64,000 bases of DNA from Hyposmocoma kahamanoa (Eukaryota; Arthropoda; Insecta; Lepidoptera; Cosmopterigidae), in the NCBI RefSeq assembly GCF_003589595.1, contig NW_020654422.1, forward strand, positions 10,931,007-10,995,006. The letters are read 5' to 3'. A program made the translations under genes and the position numbers. Shown one piece after another: positions 25,108 to 36,822 of this stretch. Under the pieces are notes generated by a model that made no database searches, had not been told where the DNA came from, and saw nothing but the letters and a program-made list of their open reading frames with translations. Each line of letters begins with the position of its first letter. The first letter of the stretch is position 1.

Positions 25108-25147
25108 CAGCAGTAGAGTTCCTTGTGAAAGAGCTGGTTCAGGTAAG
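25108..25147 (+). repeat. RepA 5' fragment
   Basis: CAGCAGTAGAGTTCCTTGTG and GAAAGAGCTGG match the RepA start. The match stops where the next element begins with TATACAGGGTGG. Confidence 0.65.
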
Positions 25148-25156
25148 TGCTGCTAT

Positions 25157-25620
25157 ATATACAGGGTGGAAATTTGTAATGCCACCTGGAGGGAAAGTAC
25201 TCTAAATACTGGAGATAGAAATTTTTACTTAAAGGAAACATTCCTTTATTTTTTAAAAGAAATAAAACAGCATTCATAGATTTTCGAAAATTTCTAGCAA
25301 CACGCGGGAATCTTACCCGCTTTAATCTGAAAAAAAAGCACCTTGCACTTTAGCATCGATCGATAGGGTTAATTATAAGAATAAAATCTCTCTCACAAAA
25401 TTGGTGAATTAAATGGAAAAAAACCATGATATCTTAACGTATTTTAATAAAACGAAAAAAATAGTAATCTAACTAATTAGTTGCTCGAAATGAGCTCCAT
25501 TGTCTTGGATACACAAATTTAATCTTTTAACGAATTCACTTTGAGTAACTTTTAATAACGTGTTGTAATGAATTGGATTACAAATCGTATTCTGAACCCC
25601 AGCCTTCAACTCGTTTACAC
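25157..25620 (-). pseudogene. 3' end of an IS630/Tc1-mariner-like transposon
   Basis: The left end TATACAGGGTGGAAATTTG looks like a TA-flanked terminus. The minus-strand frame ending at 25469 reads VTQSEFVKRLNLCIQDNGAH then FEQLIS and a stop. This resembles the C-terminus of IS630-like/mariner-type transposases of insects (pattern FxxRLxxCIxxNGxHFEHLL). Only about 50 codons survive. The 5' part is lost into the adjoining long simple repeat. Confidence 0.55.
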
Positions 25621-25892
25621 ACACACGCACACGCACACGCACACGCACACGCACACGCACACGCACACNNNNNNNNNNCACGCACACGCACACGCACACG
25701 CACACGCACACGCACACGCACACGCTCACGCTCACGCTCACGCTCACGCGCACGCGCGCACGCACGCACGCACGCACGCACGCATGCACGCACGCACGCA
25801 AGCTCGCACGCACGCACGCCCGCGCGCACGCACGCACGCACCCACGCACGCACGCACGCACACCCGAAAGCCCGCACGAACCACGCACGCAG

Positions 25893-25959
<67 letters not shown>

Positions 25960-25972
25960 CACACACACACAT
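25617..25972. repeat. Compound microsatellite with assembly gap
   Basis: (CACACG)n, ten N at 25669-25678, then (CACACG)n, (CACGCT)n, (CACG)n with interruptions, and finally (CA)n. All six frames stay open, which produces false ORFs on both strands. The true length is unknown because of the gap. Confidence 0.97.
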
Positions 25973-26722
25973 TCATGTTGGCTTTCAGTTATTAGAATTT
26001 TAATGTAACGTGAAATGAATTGTTTACAAACTTGGTAAATGGCTAAGTAACTTTGTGATTTAAGAATATAAATCGGATTTAAATAGCTGTATGCAAATCA
26101 GTTAGACAAATTATTGCAGTGATTGAGACCTAATTCAATTTTAATATCCATTGTTACGTACTCCATGCATACGATCAGAATGTTTTCTTTTTCAAATAGT
26201 CCTCGTTTTAAAATGACTGTATTTTTTACTTTTTTCTAACATCGACAGCAATTCCAATTCGTAAAAAATTAAAAGTTTAGGTTTCGATTTTGTATTGTAT
26301 GCATATATAATATGTTTTTAATTTGTAATATGGGTGAAAATGTATATTATTATAGTCCTTACAACCTGCGCCAATCGACATTTTCTGTTTATTGAAACAC
26401 GCTCCGAAAACAGATGATTTTAATTTTGATTATTGTAATTATGGATTGCTATTAAACATAATGGTTTTATAATTTTATTTCCGAATCTATCTTGCACACA
26501 AGTTTTTGTTTTTTACTAAATATTCTTTTATTGTTTGGTGGTCTGCGCATATTACAATACTCCAAAGCCAATAATAGCCAATGACTGCTACTTCGAGATG
26601 CTAACTTCAAACCGGTCAAAAATAGTTAGGAGTTTGTATGTATACATAAAATAATTAATTGCATCGAAAAACATACACGTGATTGTGAAAAATTCTCGAG
26701 GACGTATAAGCTTATATGTATA
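25973..26722. other. Intergenic, no feature seen
   Basis: AT-rich sequence without recognised signals. Confidence 0.4.
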
Positions 26723-27652
26723 CAGGTTGTAAATTTGAGACGGGGCAGTAAGGCCAGCCACCTTAATCGTTTTAGTTACAGGAAAACAGTTCTAGAAGAG
26801 TATCCATGAATTTTGAAGATATTTTGATTGGCATTCACAGATTTTGGAAAAATGGTACAGTCAGCAAGATAAAAGGAAATTTTTACAAACCTTTTTTTTA
26901 TGCCATTCGATCCGGTCTCTGTTAAGGATCAATAGTCTCTATGGGACCAACTGAGGTAAGAGTACTCGAAATGTCAGAAATCGCAAAAAAACTTTTTACC
27001 ATACATTTTGTAAGGACATATTTAGTCAGTTATTCTAGGTAGTTACGGAAATAACAAATTGACAACGTGTTATGTATTAGTTAAATGAAATTTATAAAAA
27101 AATACAACAGTGTTCAAGAATTGAAAGACGCACTTGCAGCAATTTTCAATGGAATCCATCCGAGTAAAATTTCAGCCACTAATTTGCTCTTTGCGGAAGA
27201 GAGCGAATCGATACATCTAACAAGACGGCAATAAATTCGAGCACTTACTATCATATATTTTTATGTTATTTTGCTTTTTGTTATTGTTTTTATTTTGAAA
27301 TACATAATACGTTGTCAATTTGTTAGTTTCCTTAATAATAATAACTGATTACTAAATATGTCCCTACTAAATGTATTTTAAAAGGTTTTTTGCGATTTCT
27401 GACATTTCGAGTACTCTTACCTCAGTTGGTCCCATAGAGACTATTGATCCTTAACAGAGACCGGATCGAATGGCATAAAAAAAGTTTTGAGAAAATTGCC
27501 TTTTATCTTGCTGACTGTACCATTTTTCCAAAATCTGTGAATGCCAGTCAAAATATCTTCAAAATTCGTGGATAGTCTTCTAGAACCGTTTTCCTGTAAC
27601 TACAACGATGAAGGTGGCTGGCCTTGCTGCCCCGTCTCAAATTTACACCCTG
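26723..27652. mobile_element. Fold-back transposon with ~355-bp terminal inverted repeats
   Basis: The left arm (26723 to about 27079) and right arm (about 27297 to 27652) are complementary over their whole length at high identity. Examples are TTGAGACGGGGCAG, GGTCCCATAGAGACTATTGA and ACATTTCGAGTACTCTTACC. TA stands outside both ends (26721-26722 and 27653-27654). The terminus CAGG(G/T)TGTAAATTTGAG resembles that of the fragment at 25.16 kb. The centre is only about 220 bp and carries one short ORF. Superfamily not identified; the TA flanks suggest Tc1/mariner-like. Confidence 0.85.
27085..27234 (+). CDS. 49-codon ORF in the centre of the fold-back element
   Basis: ATG at 27085, TAA at 27232-27234. 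The predicted peptide starts MKFIKKYNSVQELKDALAAI, contains FNGIHPSKISATNLL and ends HLTRRQ. Composition is protein-like (charged and amphipathic), but I recognise no family. It nearly fills the unique centre of the element, so it may be the remnant of a transposase exon or a chance frame. No promoter or splice evidence could be seen. Confidence 0.3.
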   Translation: MKFIKKYNSVQELKDALAAIFNGIHPSKISATNLLFAEESESIHLTRRQ

Positions 27653-27654
27653 TA

Positions 27655-29564
27655 TATAAGCATTTCCATCAATATTATTTTCTATTTTAAGACAAACTCA
27701 AACACAACAAGGATTAGTCATTTACAGCTATAAATGTAGTTACTCTGTATTACAACCATATTTGTAAAACTAGAGAACTCTAAGAGAAAAAACTTATGCA
27801 TAGTTTAATTACATTTAATACTAAAACTTATGAATAGTTTGTAATTATGTCATTGTTTTGTACGGCTCTACAAATTTAATTATATATGCTCAATATTTCG
27901 ATGAAATTGTATGTAATTAAAATCGCAAGTAGAGTGGCTGTACCGCTAGTCGGGTGACACTTGGCAAGCAGGCTGGAAGGCATCGAGGCCGTGAAGGCGT
28001 CGCGGTTTGTTGACGACTCAATTCCACTTCGAAATTAGTCTAATTAAACGCATGCCTACTTTATAGGTAAGGTATCATTTTGGGAACAATTTAATTCAAT
28101 GAAGTAAAGAAAGATAACAAAATGATGTAGTAAATTAAAATGTATTTCAAACATTCATTCTTAAAAATGTTTTAAGATAATAGACATTAGAAAAATACAT
28201 GATTAAAGTATAATCACATTTGTACAGTTTCAAAAAAGTAACGTACTTAAGTACTTTAACGACGAGTATTATCAACCCAGGAAGTGCGCAACACAGACAC
28301 TAACATCTCAAGAACCTGTATTCTTTTTGCACGAACAACCAATAAAAAGATCTCATTTTACGAAAACCGTTAACGAATATCAACTCTCAAGCAAGTAATT
28401 ACAATGAATATTTTCGCGCGTGCGATGTTTGTAATGATGTAATTGACTACGTTGACTTGCGTTGCTGCCCAGGCACTGCGGCCTGATCGTAAACTGGTCG
28501 ACAAAAAGTATGCATACATTTGAATTTAATTTCGCGTACAGGAAATACCGAGACGCCGCGACTTGCGGACAAGCCGATGATCACAAAAGACAAAAGACGA
28601 TACAACTACACAAATATATAACAGAGTGGACAGCGGAAAATTTTGTTAGGTACTTTGATCACTTGGTTTGTTTATGTACGTGCGTGCATGTGTGTGTGTG
28701 TTTAAAATAATAATAATAAAATATATAAAATATACATTGCATCGAAGGATGATTGACGGAAGAATTTTCGTATGAATATAATTTTATTTATTTCATTGTA
28801 GAATTTTCTTATGCATCTGACCTCCATCTCACCTGATGGAAAGTGACGATGAGGTCGACGATGGATATGGGCGTAAATTAAAAAGAAAAAAGCTATATTA
28901 ATTTGGAAGAGGGAACATGTTTTTTTTTAAATTGAGTATACACGCAGGATCTGTCATAGAATGTAGATATAGAAATCTATTTGATAGATATCTCACCATA
29001 TAAATGCAATTTTACAACGGTTCAGTGCAAATAAAGAATAAGTGAGTCCATCAGCATCGCCCATAAATTCATCGAAATCTTAGTGGACACCAACTTCCAT
29101 TTAAGTACCTAGCAAAATTCCTTATGATTTGTTTCTGCGTTTATACATATATTCTTATATTTTCGTTAGACATGTTTTTTGTAGAGTAGAAAATTTTTTT
29201 TATGCAATTTGTTTTTGAATGAGTTTGCCACGCCGAAGCAGTACAAAAGTTTTCAGTTGTTTCGAATTACGACTTTTTGACAAAATTATTTGTAATAATA
29301 ACTGCAGTAAAGGGAAATAATGGATGATTAATCAACTGGCCAACAAGTACTCGATGGCTCTAACTAAGCCAATCACTTCTTTACATGCTAATATAGGTAG
29401 GTAACGAACTTATTGCGTGTTATTGAGCGTTTGCTTAATAAATAATATTCTAGTCGCAGTATTGACATCGACTATTTTCGTATCATAATCTGATTAATTT
29501 TCCTTTGTGTAATATGGAATGTCCCAATTATATGTGAAAATTTCAATTTCTGAATTTACTGGAA
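27655..29564. other. Intergenic stretch with a LINE-tail fragment
   Basis: No gene is supported. At about 28795-28880 the text CATCTCACCTGATGGAAAGT followed by GACGATGAGGTC looks like the 3' tail commonly seen in lepidopteran LINE/SINE copies. That is recognition by eye only. Confidence 0.35.
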
Positions 29565-30479
29565 CAGAGGGCCTACCACAACCTCTTAAAACAATATTAC
29601 TTTAACCTTACATTGACTTTTCGTACCATAACGCGCTTAAAGTAAGCTTATTGTAATGTTATGTTTTATTGGCAGCTTTGTTACTATTCATTCACTCAGT
29701 TCATACTATAACGCGACTTTAACATTAAAGTAATATTGCTCTTATGTCAAATTTAGCAATCATAGAATAGTTTACACGGATGCAATGGAAACAATATTAT
29801 TCTCAGTTTTATTGTCTTAACATTGATTTGTAATGATTAAAAATTAAGTTGAACTTATTTATTTACTTATATCTCTTCTATATTTTGTTTATTTTTTATT
29901 TATTAGCACATAGTAAATAATTTTTCGTTAAATAAAAATACGCGACGTTTATTTCGTAAAAGTATGACAGCGCCATCTATATGCTCCTTGGCGAAGCTAA
30001 CAGTTGACACTAGACTATAATTCCGAATTCACAACGTAACTATCAAGACTAAGTTTGTTTTATTTATTTTTGTTCATGAAAATACGGAAAAATTATTGAA
30101 AACAACTTTACTTTTAGTAGATTTTATTATTACATACTTTTCTTTTTATAACAGTCAAAATTCTTTGAATATAAATAACATTAAGTACTACATTATACTA
30201 CGAAAAGACGATTCCGAACATCAAAAAAGAAAGAGATGGCATTATATAGTTCAAATAGCGTAATCTTTTTCCTATTTTTAGTAAGGAATAGATAATATTG
30301 GGAAATCATTCGTTCTTTCAATCACTTTAGCAATAATTTTTTTCCATCTTAAAAGGCAATAATACATTACTTGGTTGACAGGTTCGTCATAGTACGAATA
30401 TGAGTAATATTATAGTAAGCTTACTTCAAGCTTACATTGAAATAAGATTATTTTTGGAAAGGTTACGGTAGGCTCCCTG
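29565..30479. mobile_element. Candidate ~0.9 kb inverted-repeat element
   Basis: The left end GGGCCTACCACAACCT and the complement of the right end (GGAGCCTACCGTAACCT) match, with imperfect similarity continuing some 40 bases. No coding frame lies inside and no clean target duplication is visible, so the exact ends are uncertain. Confidence 0.45.
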
Positions 30480-32326
30480 GGGGCACGGAATTGGTGGCCT
30501 TCGCCCTCGAATATCGAAGACTGAGGACAGAGGTGCAGGATTGGAGAGCAGTGAGGTTCTTGGCTAGATAGCGGTGGTAGGAAAAGACCGGAGGGCAGTG
30601 AGGTTGTGACGAGACAGCGGTGGTTATTGCAGCAGCGAGAACAGCATCACTTGGTAATCTGGTGGAATTCTACGTCATCTTGAACTTGGACTTCAGCTGC
30701 TCTTGCGTCATACTTATGCAGCCACTTCACACTCGCGTGGTGACGTACACGGTTCAGGCAGGACGAGCGTAAATGTGAAGACCAGGTTTAGCGTGAGGAA
30801 ACTGAAGAATTTAACCACAGGCAGGCGCATAATCGCGGCAGGTATAAGGTCAGATGTAGGGCTCCGAAAAGGTGAGACTTCGTATGGTTTCTAGGTCAGG
30901 TAAAGAGCAGACGGTATAGGAATGACGAACGATTGCAGAGTGAGAGAGAACATCGAAATTCGAATGTAGAATTTTCAATTTGAAATGGCGAGCCAAAATG
31001 TGAGCGGTCAGGAGCAGAAACGCTTCTACTGCCAAGTCGCATACCAAAGGCTTAGAGGATTTTTTCCATAGTATAAGGGCAGGAGTAATTTATAGGATAG
31101 TGTATGGAAGAATAGAGTGTAGAGATTAGAGGATGGAAAAAAATAAAAGAAAAAACAAAAAAGTCTAAGGTGTAGAGGAATAACAAATCTGTCACTCAAT
31201 ATCAATAATAGAAAAATATAAAGTCGAAATAAATGTGTAAAGCATAAAGAATGGAAAACACAGACCACATAGTGATGGAAAAAAATAAATTGGAAAGTAA
31301 GATGTTGTTATCTAAGGATTTTTTATTCACTGACACTGGCGATGATCGCCATAACTTTTGTATTCATTTAAAACTGACACTGGCACAAGCTTAGTGGCCG
31401 CCTTAAAGGAAATAATAATAAATGAATTGGAGATATAATGCGTAATTACCACTGGGAAAAGTGAATAGCAAAGTTCAGAGAAACTATCAGTACCTACGAT
31501 AGAATATGAAGAGGTCTGGAAATCAGACGTGAAAAGTGAGTAATCTGTCAATGTGAGAAAAATAGCTTTTAATGGGAAATTTAAGTATTTTAGGGACTAA
31601 TACTATAATCAATATTAGTTGAAACTCCTTCAGGAATCGGGAAAAGAATGGGCGTTTCCTAGGAGAGAGATGAAGATGATAAGGGGTCCGCAGTTACTCA
31701 CTACAAAAGACAGGCTACTTTTTGTCACAAAAATAAACCTTAAGAGGGGTGAAATACATATGAAAATTAGTACTATGTAGGCCACTCGAAGTACTTATTC
31801 TACGAAGACTAAGTCACGGGTAAGCCGGCTAAGTATTCAATAAAATCAATATGAAAGTTCCTATACCTTCTTGCTCCAAACACTGACTGATACACTGCCG
31901 TATCTTTATTTCTCGTTCGTAATAAAATGAAATAAGAATGTTAAAATACATATTTGAATATGATAAATGCTAAAGATTAGTGACATAGCAATTAACACGT
32001 TGTAAATGTAAAATGCTAAGTAATCAATAAATTATGACTTAATTCTTATCAGTTATCTAGCCTAATCAGATTAAATTTGCTACGTGCAAAAAGTGCGGAA
32101 GCGTGAAAAAACGAGCACACAAAAATCATAGGTAATATCTTATCCAAGCACTTGATTCTTTTTTTATGATATTTTTTTTAATAATACATAGTTATAATTA
32201 TTGACGCCCTCAATAATTATAACTTTGTAATATATGGTCAAGTGGCCTGCACACTTTTTTTCATGGTCTCGCCATCTTTGAGGTCCAGGTTTCGATCTCC
32301 TGCCGGGTCATTGCAGAAACTAAGCT
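30480..32326. other. Intergenic, purine-rich on plus strand
   Basis: Two imperfect tandem units of about 48 bases at 30545-30640 share GCAGTGAGGTT and AGCGGTGGT. ACTGACACTGGC occurs twice (about 31331 and 31372). The region may be decayed LTR-element leader sequence, but no LTR pair or coding text was recognised. Confidence 0.3.
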
Positions 32327-32958
32327 ATGCTATGCAAATTGATTGACAGCTTCCTGTTCAGCAGAAGCGTAAGAGCCGTCGTCGACAGTAGTTGCTCTGA
32401 CGGTTTGGACATTAACGCTGTGTCCCGCAAGGTTCTGTGCTGTCCCCAACGCTGTTTTTGCTGCACATTAATGATATGCTGTCTACTGACGGCATTCACT
32501 ATTACGCGGTTGACAGCACAGTGGACACGTATTGCGTTGACCATGCTAAGTCCCCTTGGTCTTTTGTGGAGGAGAGCCGCAAACAACTTATGTCACAAAC
32601 AGAGAATCCCTGGAGAGGGTTTCTCATTGGAGACGACTAAACTTTGTCAAATTCAATCCCACCATAACACGAATTTGGGCGTTCACCGCTAAAAAGACTT
32701 CGGAGCAGAGACTGCTACTTTATAAGTCACAAGTCCGTCCCACATGGAATGCTGCTGCCACCTTTGGGCGGGAGCCAGTTTGGGTCCTTTGATGCGGTTC
32801 AAAAACGTGCTATGAGAATTGTTGATGATCCTGTGCTTACGGACGATATTGAACAACTGTCCTTGCATGTAGAGACTTTGCCTCCCTATGTCTGTTCTAT
32901 TGCCTGTACAATGGCCAATGTTCTGAAGAACTGTTTGACATGATGCCAACAGCAACAT
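32327..32958 (+). pseudogene. LINE ORF2 fragment, part 1 (palm and thumb)
   Basis: Across shifted frames the RT text LSPTLFLLHINDMLSTDGIH, YYAVDSTVD, RLNFVKFNPTITRIWAFTAK, LLLYKSQVRPTWNAAATFG and QKRAMRIVDDPVLTDDIEQL is visible. The catalytic YADD box reads YAVD, so an essential aspartate is lost. At least two frameshifts and a short deletion (near 32,600) separate the pieces. The coding text stops after MPTAT, where RepA is inserted. It resumes 3.9 kb later at 36,823 with FYHRTARHRQG. Confidence 0.85.
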
Positions 32959-32979
32959 AAGTATAAGTAATAAGTAGTA

Positions 32980-33026
32980 GCAGTAGAGCTCCCTGTGAAA
33001 GTGTTCGTCCAGAGAAGTACTGCCAC
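32980..33026 (+). repeat. RepA copy, left part (split by a transposon)
   Basis: GTAGCAGTAGAGCTCC through GAAGTACTGCCAC. The next RepA bases (CTTACCTATTTCTGCC) appear only at 36,567, after the inserted element. Confidence 0.9.
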
Positions 33027-33105
33027 CCCAACATGCACACAAGCTGCTTATATTACCTCTGTACAACCTAAAAGTTGTATATTAGCTGTTTAAGGGATAT
33101 ACGCT

Positions 33106-33141
33106 ACTGAAGAACTTAAGTTAGTACTTAAGTTCTTCAGT
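33106..33141. repeat. Perfect hairpin, 16-bp stem, 4-nt loop
   Basis: ACTGAAGAACTTAAGT, loop TAGT, then the exact complement. It lies about 80 bases inside the left end of the 3.5 kb transposon. Confidence 0.9.
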
Positions 33142-33280
33142 TGCGTATTCAAAAGTAATTAAACAGGCGCAAGTCGTACAATAGCCGTACAACGGTAAAT
33201 GTAATCCTAAGAGAGATAAAAAGGCTAGTCATAGAGCTATTGTATGGGCAATTGATGTAAAGCAGAGTTAGTTATAAATA

Positions 33281-33690
33281 GCTTTTATAACACCGTGAGG
33301 TCTAGTAGAGGGCTTTTGAAGTTAGAAGTGTTTCAATGGAGTTATTAGCTTCCTTTAAAACGCTTTAGGTGGTATATCGTATAATTCTAAAGCTTTTATA
33401 ACACCTTGAGGTCTTGTAGAGGGCGTTTTAGAGTTAGAAGGGTTTGAATGGAATTATTATAACGCACACGCACGGAAACCCTGTGCGCGGGTGCCATGGA
33501 CACACACATAGACAACAAATTACACCCAAACTCACGAGAGAAATAAATGTATGCCATACAACTATTTCTCCCGGCTCGGGAATCGAACCAGGGACCTCTG
33601 CATGGCAGTCCGGCATGGTAACCGTTCGGCCATGGAGGCAGTATTAGCTTTCTTTAAAACGTTTTAGGTGGTATATAGTATGTTTCTAAC
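33281..33690. repeat. 111-bp tandem duplication, second unit split by a SINE
   Basis: GCTTTTATAACACC begins at 33281 and again at 33392. GAGGTCT-GTAGAGGGC, GTTAGAAG, ATGGA-TTATTA and TTAAAACG-TTTAGGTGGTATA follow in both units. The SINE-1 copy interrupts the second unit. Confidence 0.85.
33460..33641 (-). repeat. tRNA-derived SINE (SINE-1, copy 3)
   Basis: Minus-strand head with TGGCCGAACGGTTACC and the B box GGTTCGATTCCCGAG, and the family tail GGCACCCGCGCACAGGG. The five-base TATTA lies on both sides (33455-33459 and 33642-33646). Comparison with the intact first tandem unit confirms the insertion point. Confidence 0.85.
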
Positions 33691-33691
33691 G

Positions 33692-35162
33692 CCCGGAACT
33701 GTTAAATAGATTTTACTACAGCCTTTGGAACGCCACATCTACAGCAGAGTAAAATACATTTCTAAAGTAGCGCTTAGGCCGTTATATTTGAGAATTCTAC
33801 AGCAACTTCTAAAAACTTGCAATAGCGCGTCAATATCACAATTGTAAAACCGAAAGGTTTACAATGGTGAACACTAGCGGCTAAATCGGTAGAACGGTGT
33901 TACAAAACTCGGAAGACTGTTGTAACAGAGACGCCCTTACAGTTTTTAATAAAATCCAATTTTTTAGGTCATTTATATATTTTTTATATCTTATATATGT
34001 ATGTATAATAAACCGTAGCCACTTCACTCTTTCTTACCCATGACCCAAAAGAAACTTCCAACAAAGCTAAAATATCTTATTTAAACTAAATTCAAACTTC
34101 ACACACTCTAATTAAATGTACCGTTTCACAAAAAACTGCATATGTAGAAGGCGCGTAAAAAATGTAGCTAAAATATATGTAGGTATATAAGTACTTAGAA
34201 TAAACTGGTACTGGCACTTTTATTTTGCATGTATTAAACGGAAAATTTATTTTATCAAACTGTTGTCATTTTTTATTTGCAATCGTATCCTCCATCGCTT
34301 TCCAGTCAGCAAGGTCACGGTCTTTATGAGCAATAAAATGTGTTTTGTTTATTTCCCCATAATATCGCTGCTGTACATCTAATACAGCGCCGTAAACTCT
34401 AATTCAGAAATATAATCGCGTCTCAATTACGATGCGAGTACTATAGTCGCGCTACAAGAACTTATTTTAGATACTTAGGCTCACATTACCGCTCGCATAG
34501 CTCCTTTGTATTACTTAGGTGATTAACACACTGCACCGCGACCCGCGTTCGGAGCGCGCGGTAACGGAGACGCAGATATGCGTCAATGCGCGGTTTAATT
34601 TGCCGGGGATCGTGGTCTAGCGGCCTTGCGTCACTTAAAGTACTCGCTTCGCAGTTGACCGCCGTAGTAATTGTATTTGTAGCCGAGATCCTTTTTTGAC
34701 AAGAATGGTTAATAATACAGAACTCATTCAGGACGCTGCAGTTATACTATTTGGTTTTTGTTTACTCAAATAAAAAGACACCGAATATCCCTTTTCACGA
34801 ACCAGATCGATAAATGGATAATTTCAACTTCATTACAAAGATTTAAGAACAGATTAAGATGAATTTGGTCGATTTTCAATAGCAAATATAAATTTATCAA
34901 CGTCGAGATCTATTGTAGAAAACTGAACTAGTCCTTAAGCTTAAAAATCTGCGCGGTAGTGCGGAGCACAGTGTGCCATACCCTGCGGTTCGCCGCACCG
35001 TGGTAAATCCGTGCGCACCGCGCTTCCGCGCGGAGAAGCGTTGTCAGAGTGTCCGACAGCGCGTGTTTTACATACAAACTGAGGTACTTCAGTACAACGT
35101 TAAAAACACAGCTCCGCGCACCGTCACGGGGCGCGGTGCAGTATGATAACACTTACATAAAC
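33692..35162. other. Non-coding body of the 3.5 kb transposon
   Basis: No transposase text was recognised. Composition changes sharply from AT-rich to a GC-rich block at about 34,930-35,140 just before the mariner. Confidence 0.4.
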
Positions 35163-35192
35163 AATATTTAAAAAGTAATTATAACATTTGAA

Positions 35193-36270
35193 AATGGAGC
35201 TATTTGGCTGTAGAATACAGTTTGTTTCATCTGTCAGTTATTTTTACATTATGGCGTCATTTTAGAAATTGGTTGGTCGCTCGGCTTCAAACCGCTTTTG
35301 GCGATGAAGCACCATGCAAGACGACTATTTATAGCTGGTTTGCAGAATTCAAACGCGGTCCTGTGAATTTCGGTGACGAATTTCGTGATGGTCCCCCGTC
35401 CACTGCTGTAAACAACAAAAACATCGATGCTGTACGCCGTACGATCAAAACAGACAGCTATGTAACATACTACGACATTTGGGCATCTTTAGGCATACGC
35501 TTGAGTCAAATACAATCAATACTACACAAACATTTGGGTGTGAAAAAGCTGTGCTCTCGATGGATCCCACACAATTTGACCGAGGCTCAAAAAACGGATC
35601 GCGTCACTTGGTGCAATGCCATGCTTACCAGATTCAACGAAGGGGCGTCAAATTTGGTGTGGGATATAGTAACAGGTGACGAAACATGGATTTGTAGTTC
35701 CGATCTCAAAACAAAGCAGCAATCGAGCCTATGGGTCTTTCGAGGTGAATCGAAACCAACCAAAGTGGCGCGCGTGCTAAGTGCCTCCAAGCGGATGATT
35801 GCTTCTTTTTTTAATAAAACTGGACACGTGGCTACTGTTGCTTTGGAGAATCGTTGTACCATGAATAGTGATTGGCACACGACCATTTGTTTGCCGGAAG
35901 TTATTGACAAACTCCGTAAAAATTATCGTAAACTCGGTATCATCTTGCACCACGATAATGCCAGTTCTCACACGGAAAGACAGGCTAATGAATTTTTGAA
36001 GGTGAACAACGTTGACCTTATGAGCCATCCCGAATACAGTCACGACCTGGCACCTTGTGACTTTTATTTATTCCCAAAAATTAAGAACCAGTTACGCGGT
36101 CAACGATTTTCATCACCTGAAGAGGCTGTCGAAGAGTATAAATAATATCTTTCAGATATTGTCACGGAGGAGTGGCTAAATGTCTTCAAAATTAGTTCAT
36201 TCGTATGAAAAAGTGCATTAACGCTAACGGAGAATATTTTGAGAAACAATAAATTCATTTCTGACCATTT
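35193..36270 (+). pseudogene. mariner (DD34D) transposase, broken at both ends
   Basis: The long frame 35204-36145 encodes a mariner transposase. N-terminal helix-turn-helix text (TAFGDEAPCKTTIYSWFAEF, then KRG) is followed by QSILHKHLGVKKLCSRWIPH and NLTEAQK. The catalytic triad is complete: D159 in TGDETW, D251 in HHDNASSHT and D286 in LAPCDF, with 34 residues between the last two (DD34D). The usual start is out of frame: an ATG at 35193 meets a stop after about 23 codons, and the mariner frame is entered by a shift near 35,250. A TAA after EEYK removes the last ~35 residues. Their remnant (TEEWLNVFK) is readable downstream, with a further shift. The element is inactive. A 3' terminus GGAAACTTATAGTGCGCCCC near 36,300 looks like a mariner end; the 5' terminus was not found. 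Confidence 0.92.
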
Positions 36271-36566
36271 ATAATATTTTTTTTTATTAATTCCGGAAAC
36301 TTATAGTGCGCCCCACATAATCGCCTTAGACGCACATTTACCGCGCACATCTTCTTTCTCTCTCCTTTGTATCTTCGTACTAACACACATTTACGACAGT
36401 TGTAGAACCCATAGCGTATAAACCGGTGTCCATTTTGGGGGTACAGCGGCGCTGTAGCCGCTTATACGTCTACTGTAGAACTTATTAATGCAGCCTATGC
36501 CGTTATTAAGAACTTCTAACTGGCTATTGTACGGCTTGTTATTAGACCTTGTGTGCTAGTTGGGAC

Positions 36567-36822
36567 CTTACCTATTTCTGCCGACAAGGAGTAATGTCAG
36601 CATTACTGTGTTCCGGTTTTGAAGGGTAAGGGTGCTGGTGAAGTTACAGGCGCATGAGACTTGTCAACTTATGACTCAGAGTGACGTGCGCAGTGGCAGT
36701 GCCCCTCAGATCTTTGCGACTTAAAGCTCTGAGTGGCACTGCAACTGTTATAGACAGGCACATGACTTACCATCAGTCGCACGACGTATTCGTCCCGTCA
36801 CTTTATATTATTTAAAAAAAAG
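36567..36822 (+). repeat. RepA copy, right part
   Basis: Resumes with CTTACCTATTTCTGCC and runs through all later landmarks to CGTCCCGTCAC and an A run, directly followed by LINE coding text. Confidence 0.9.

Larger units (their letters stand above)
33027..36564. mobile_element. 3.5 kb DNA transposon inserted in RepA
   Basis: RepA text is interrupted exactly here. The ends are inverted repeats: CCCAACATGCACACAAG at the left and CCCAACTAGCACACAAG in complement at the right, 15 of 17 identical. A two-base AC flank is duplicated (33025-33026 and 36565-36566). An equivalent reading is a 3-bp ACC duplication with ends one base shorter on one side. CCC termini with a 2-3 bp duplication recall the CACTA/EnSpm group, but no transposase of its own is visible, so that is a guess. 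It carries a SINE and a mariner, an internal 111-bp tandem duplication and a perfect hairpin. Confidence 0.85.

Noticed and set aside
25469..26008. Several 74-167 codon ORFs on both strands
   Set aside because: Produced by the (CACACG)n/(CACG)n repeat, which is open in every frame and includes the N gap. Only the last ~50 minus-strand codons before the stop at 25469 look like protein.
35110..35160. 5' terminal repeat of the mariner
   Set aside because: GGGGCGCGGTGCAGTATGAT resembles the complement of the 3' end only in its first seven bases; not a convincing pair.
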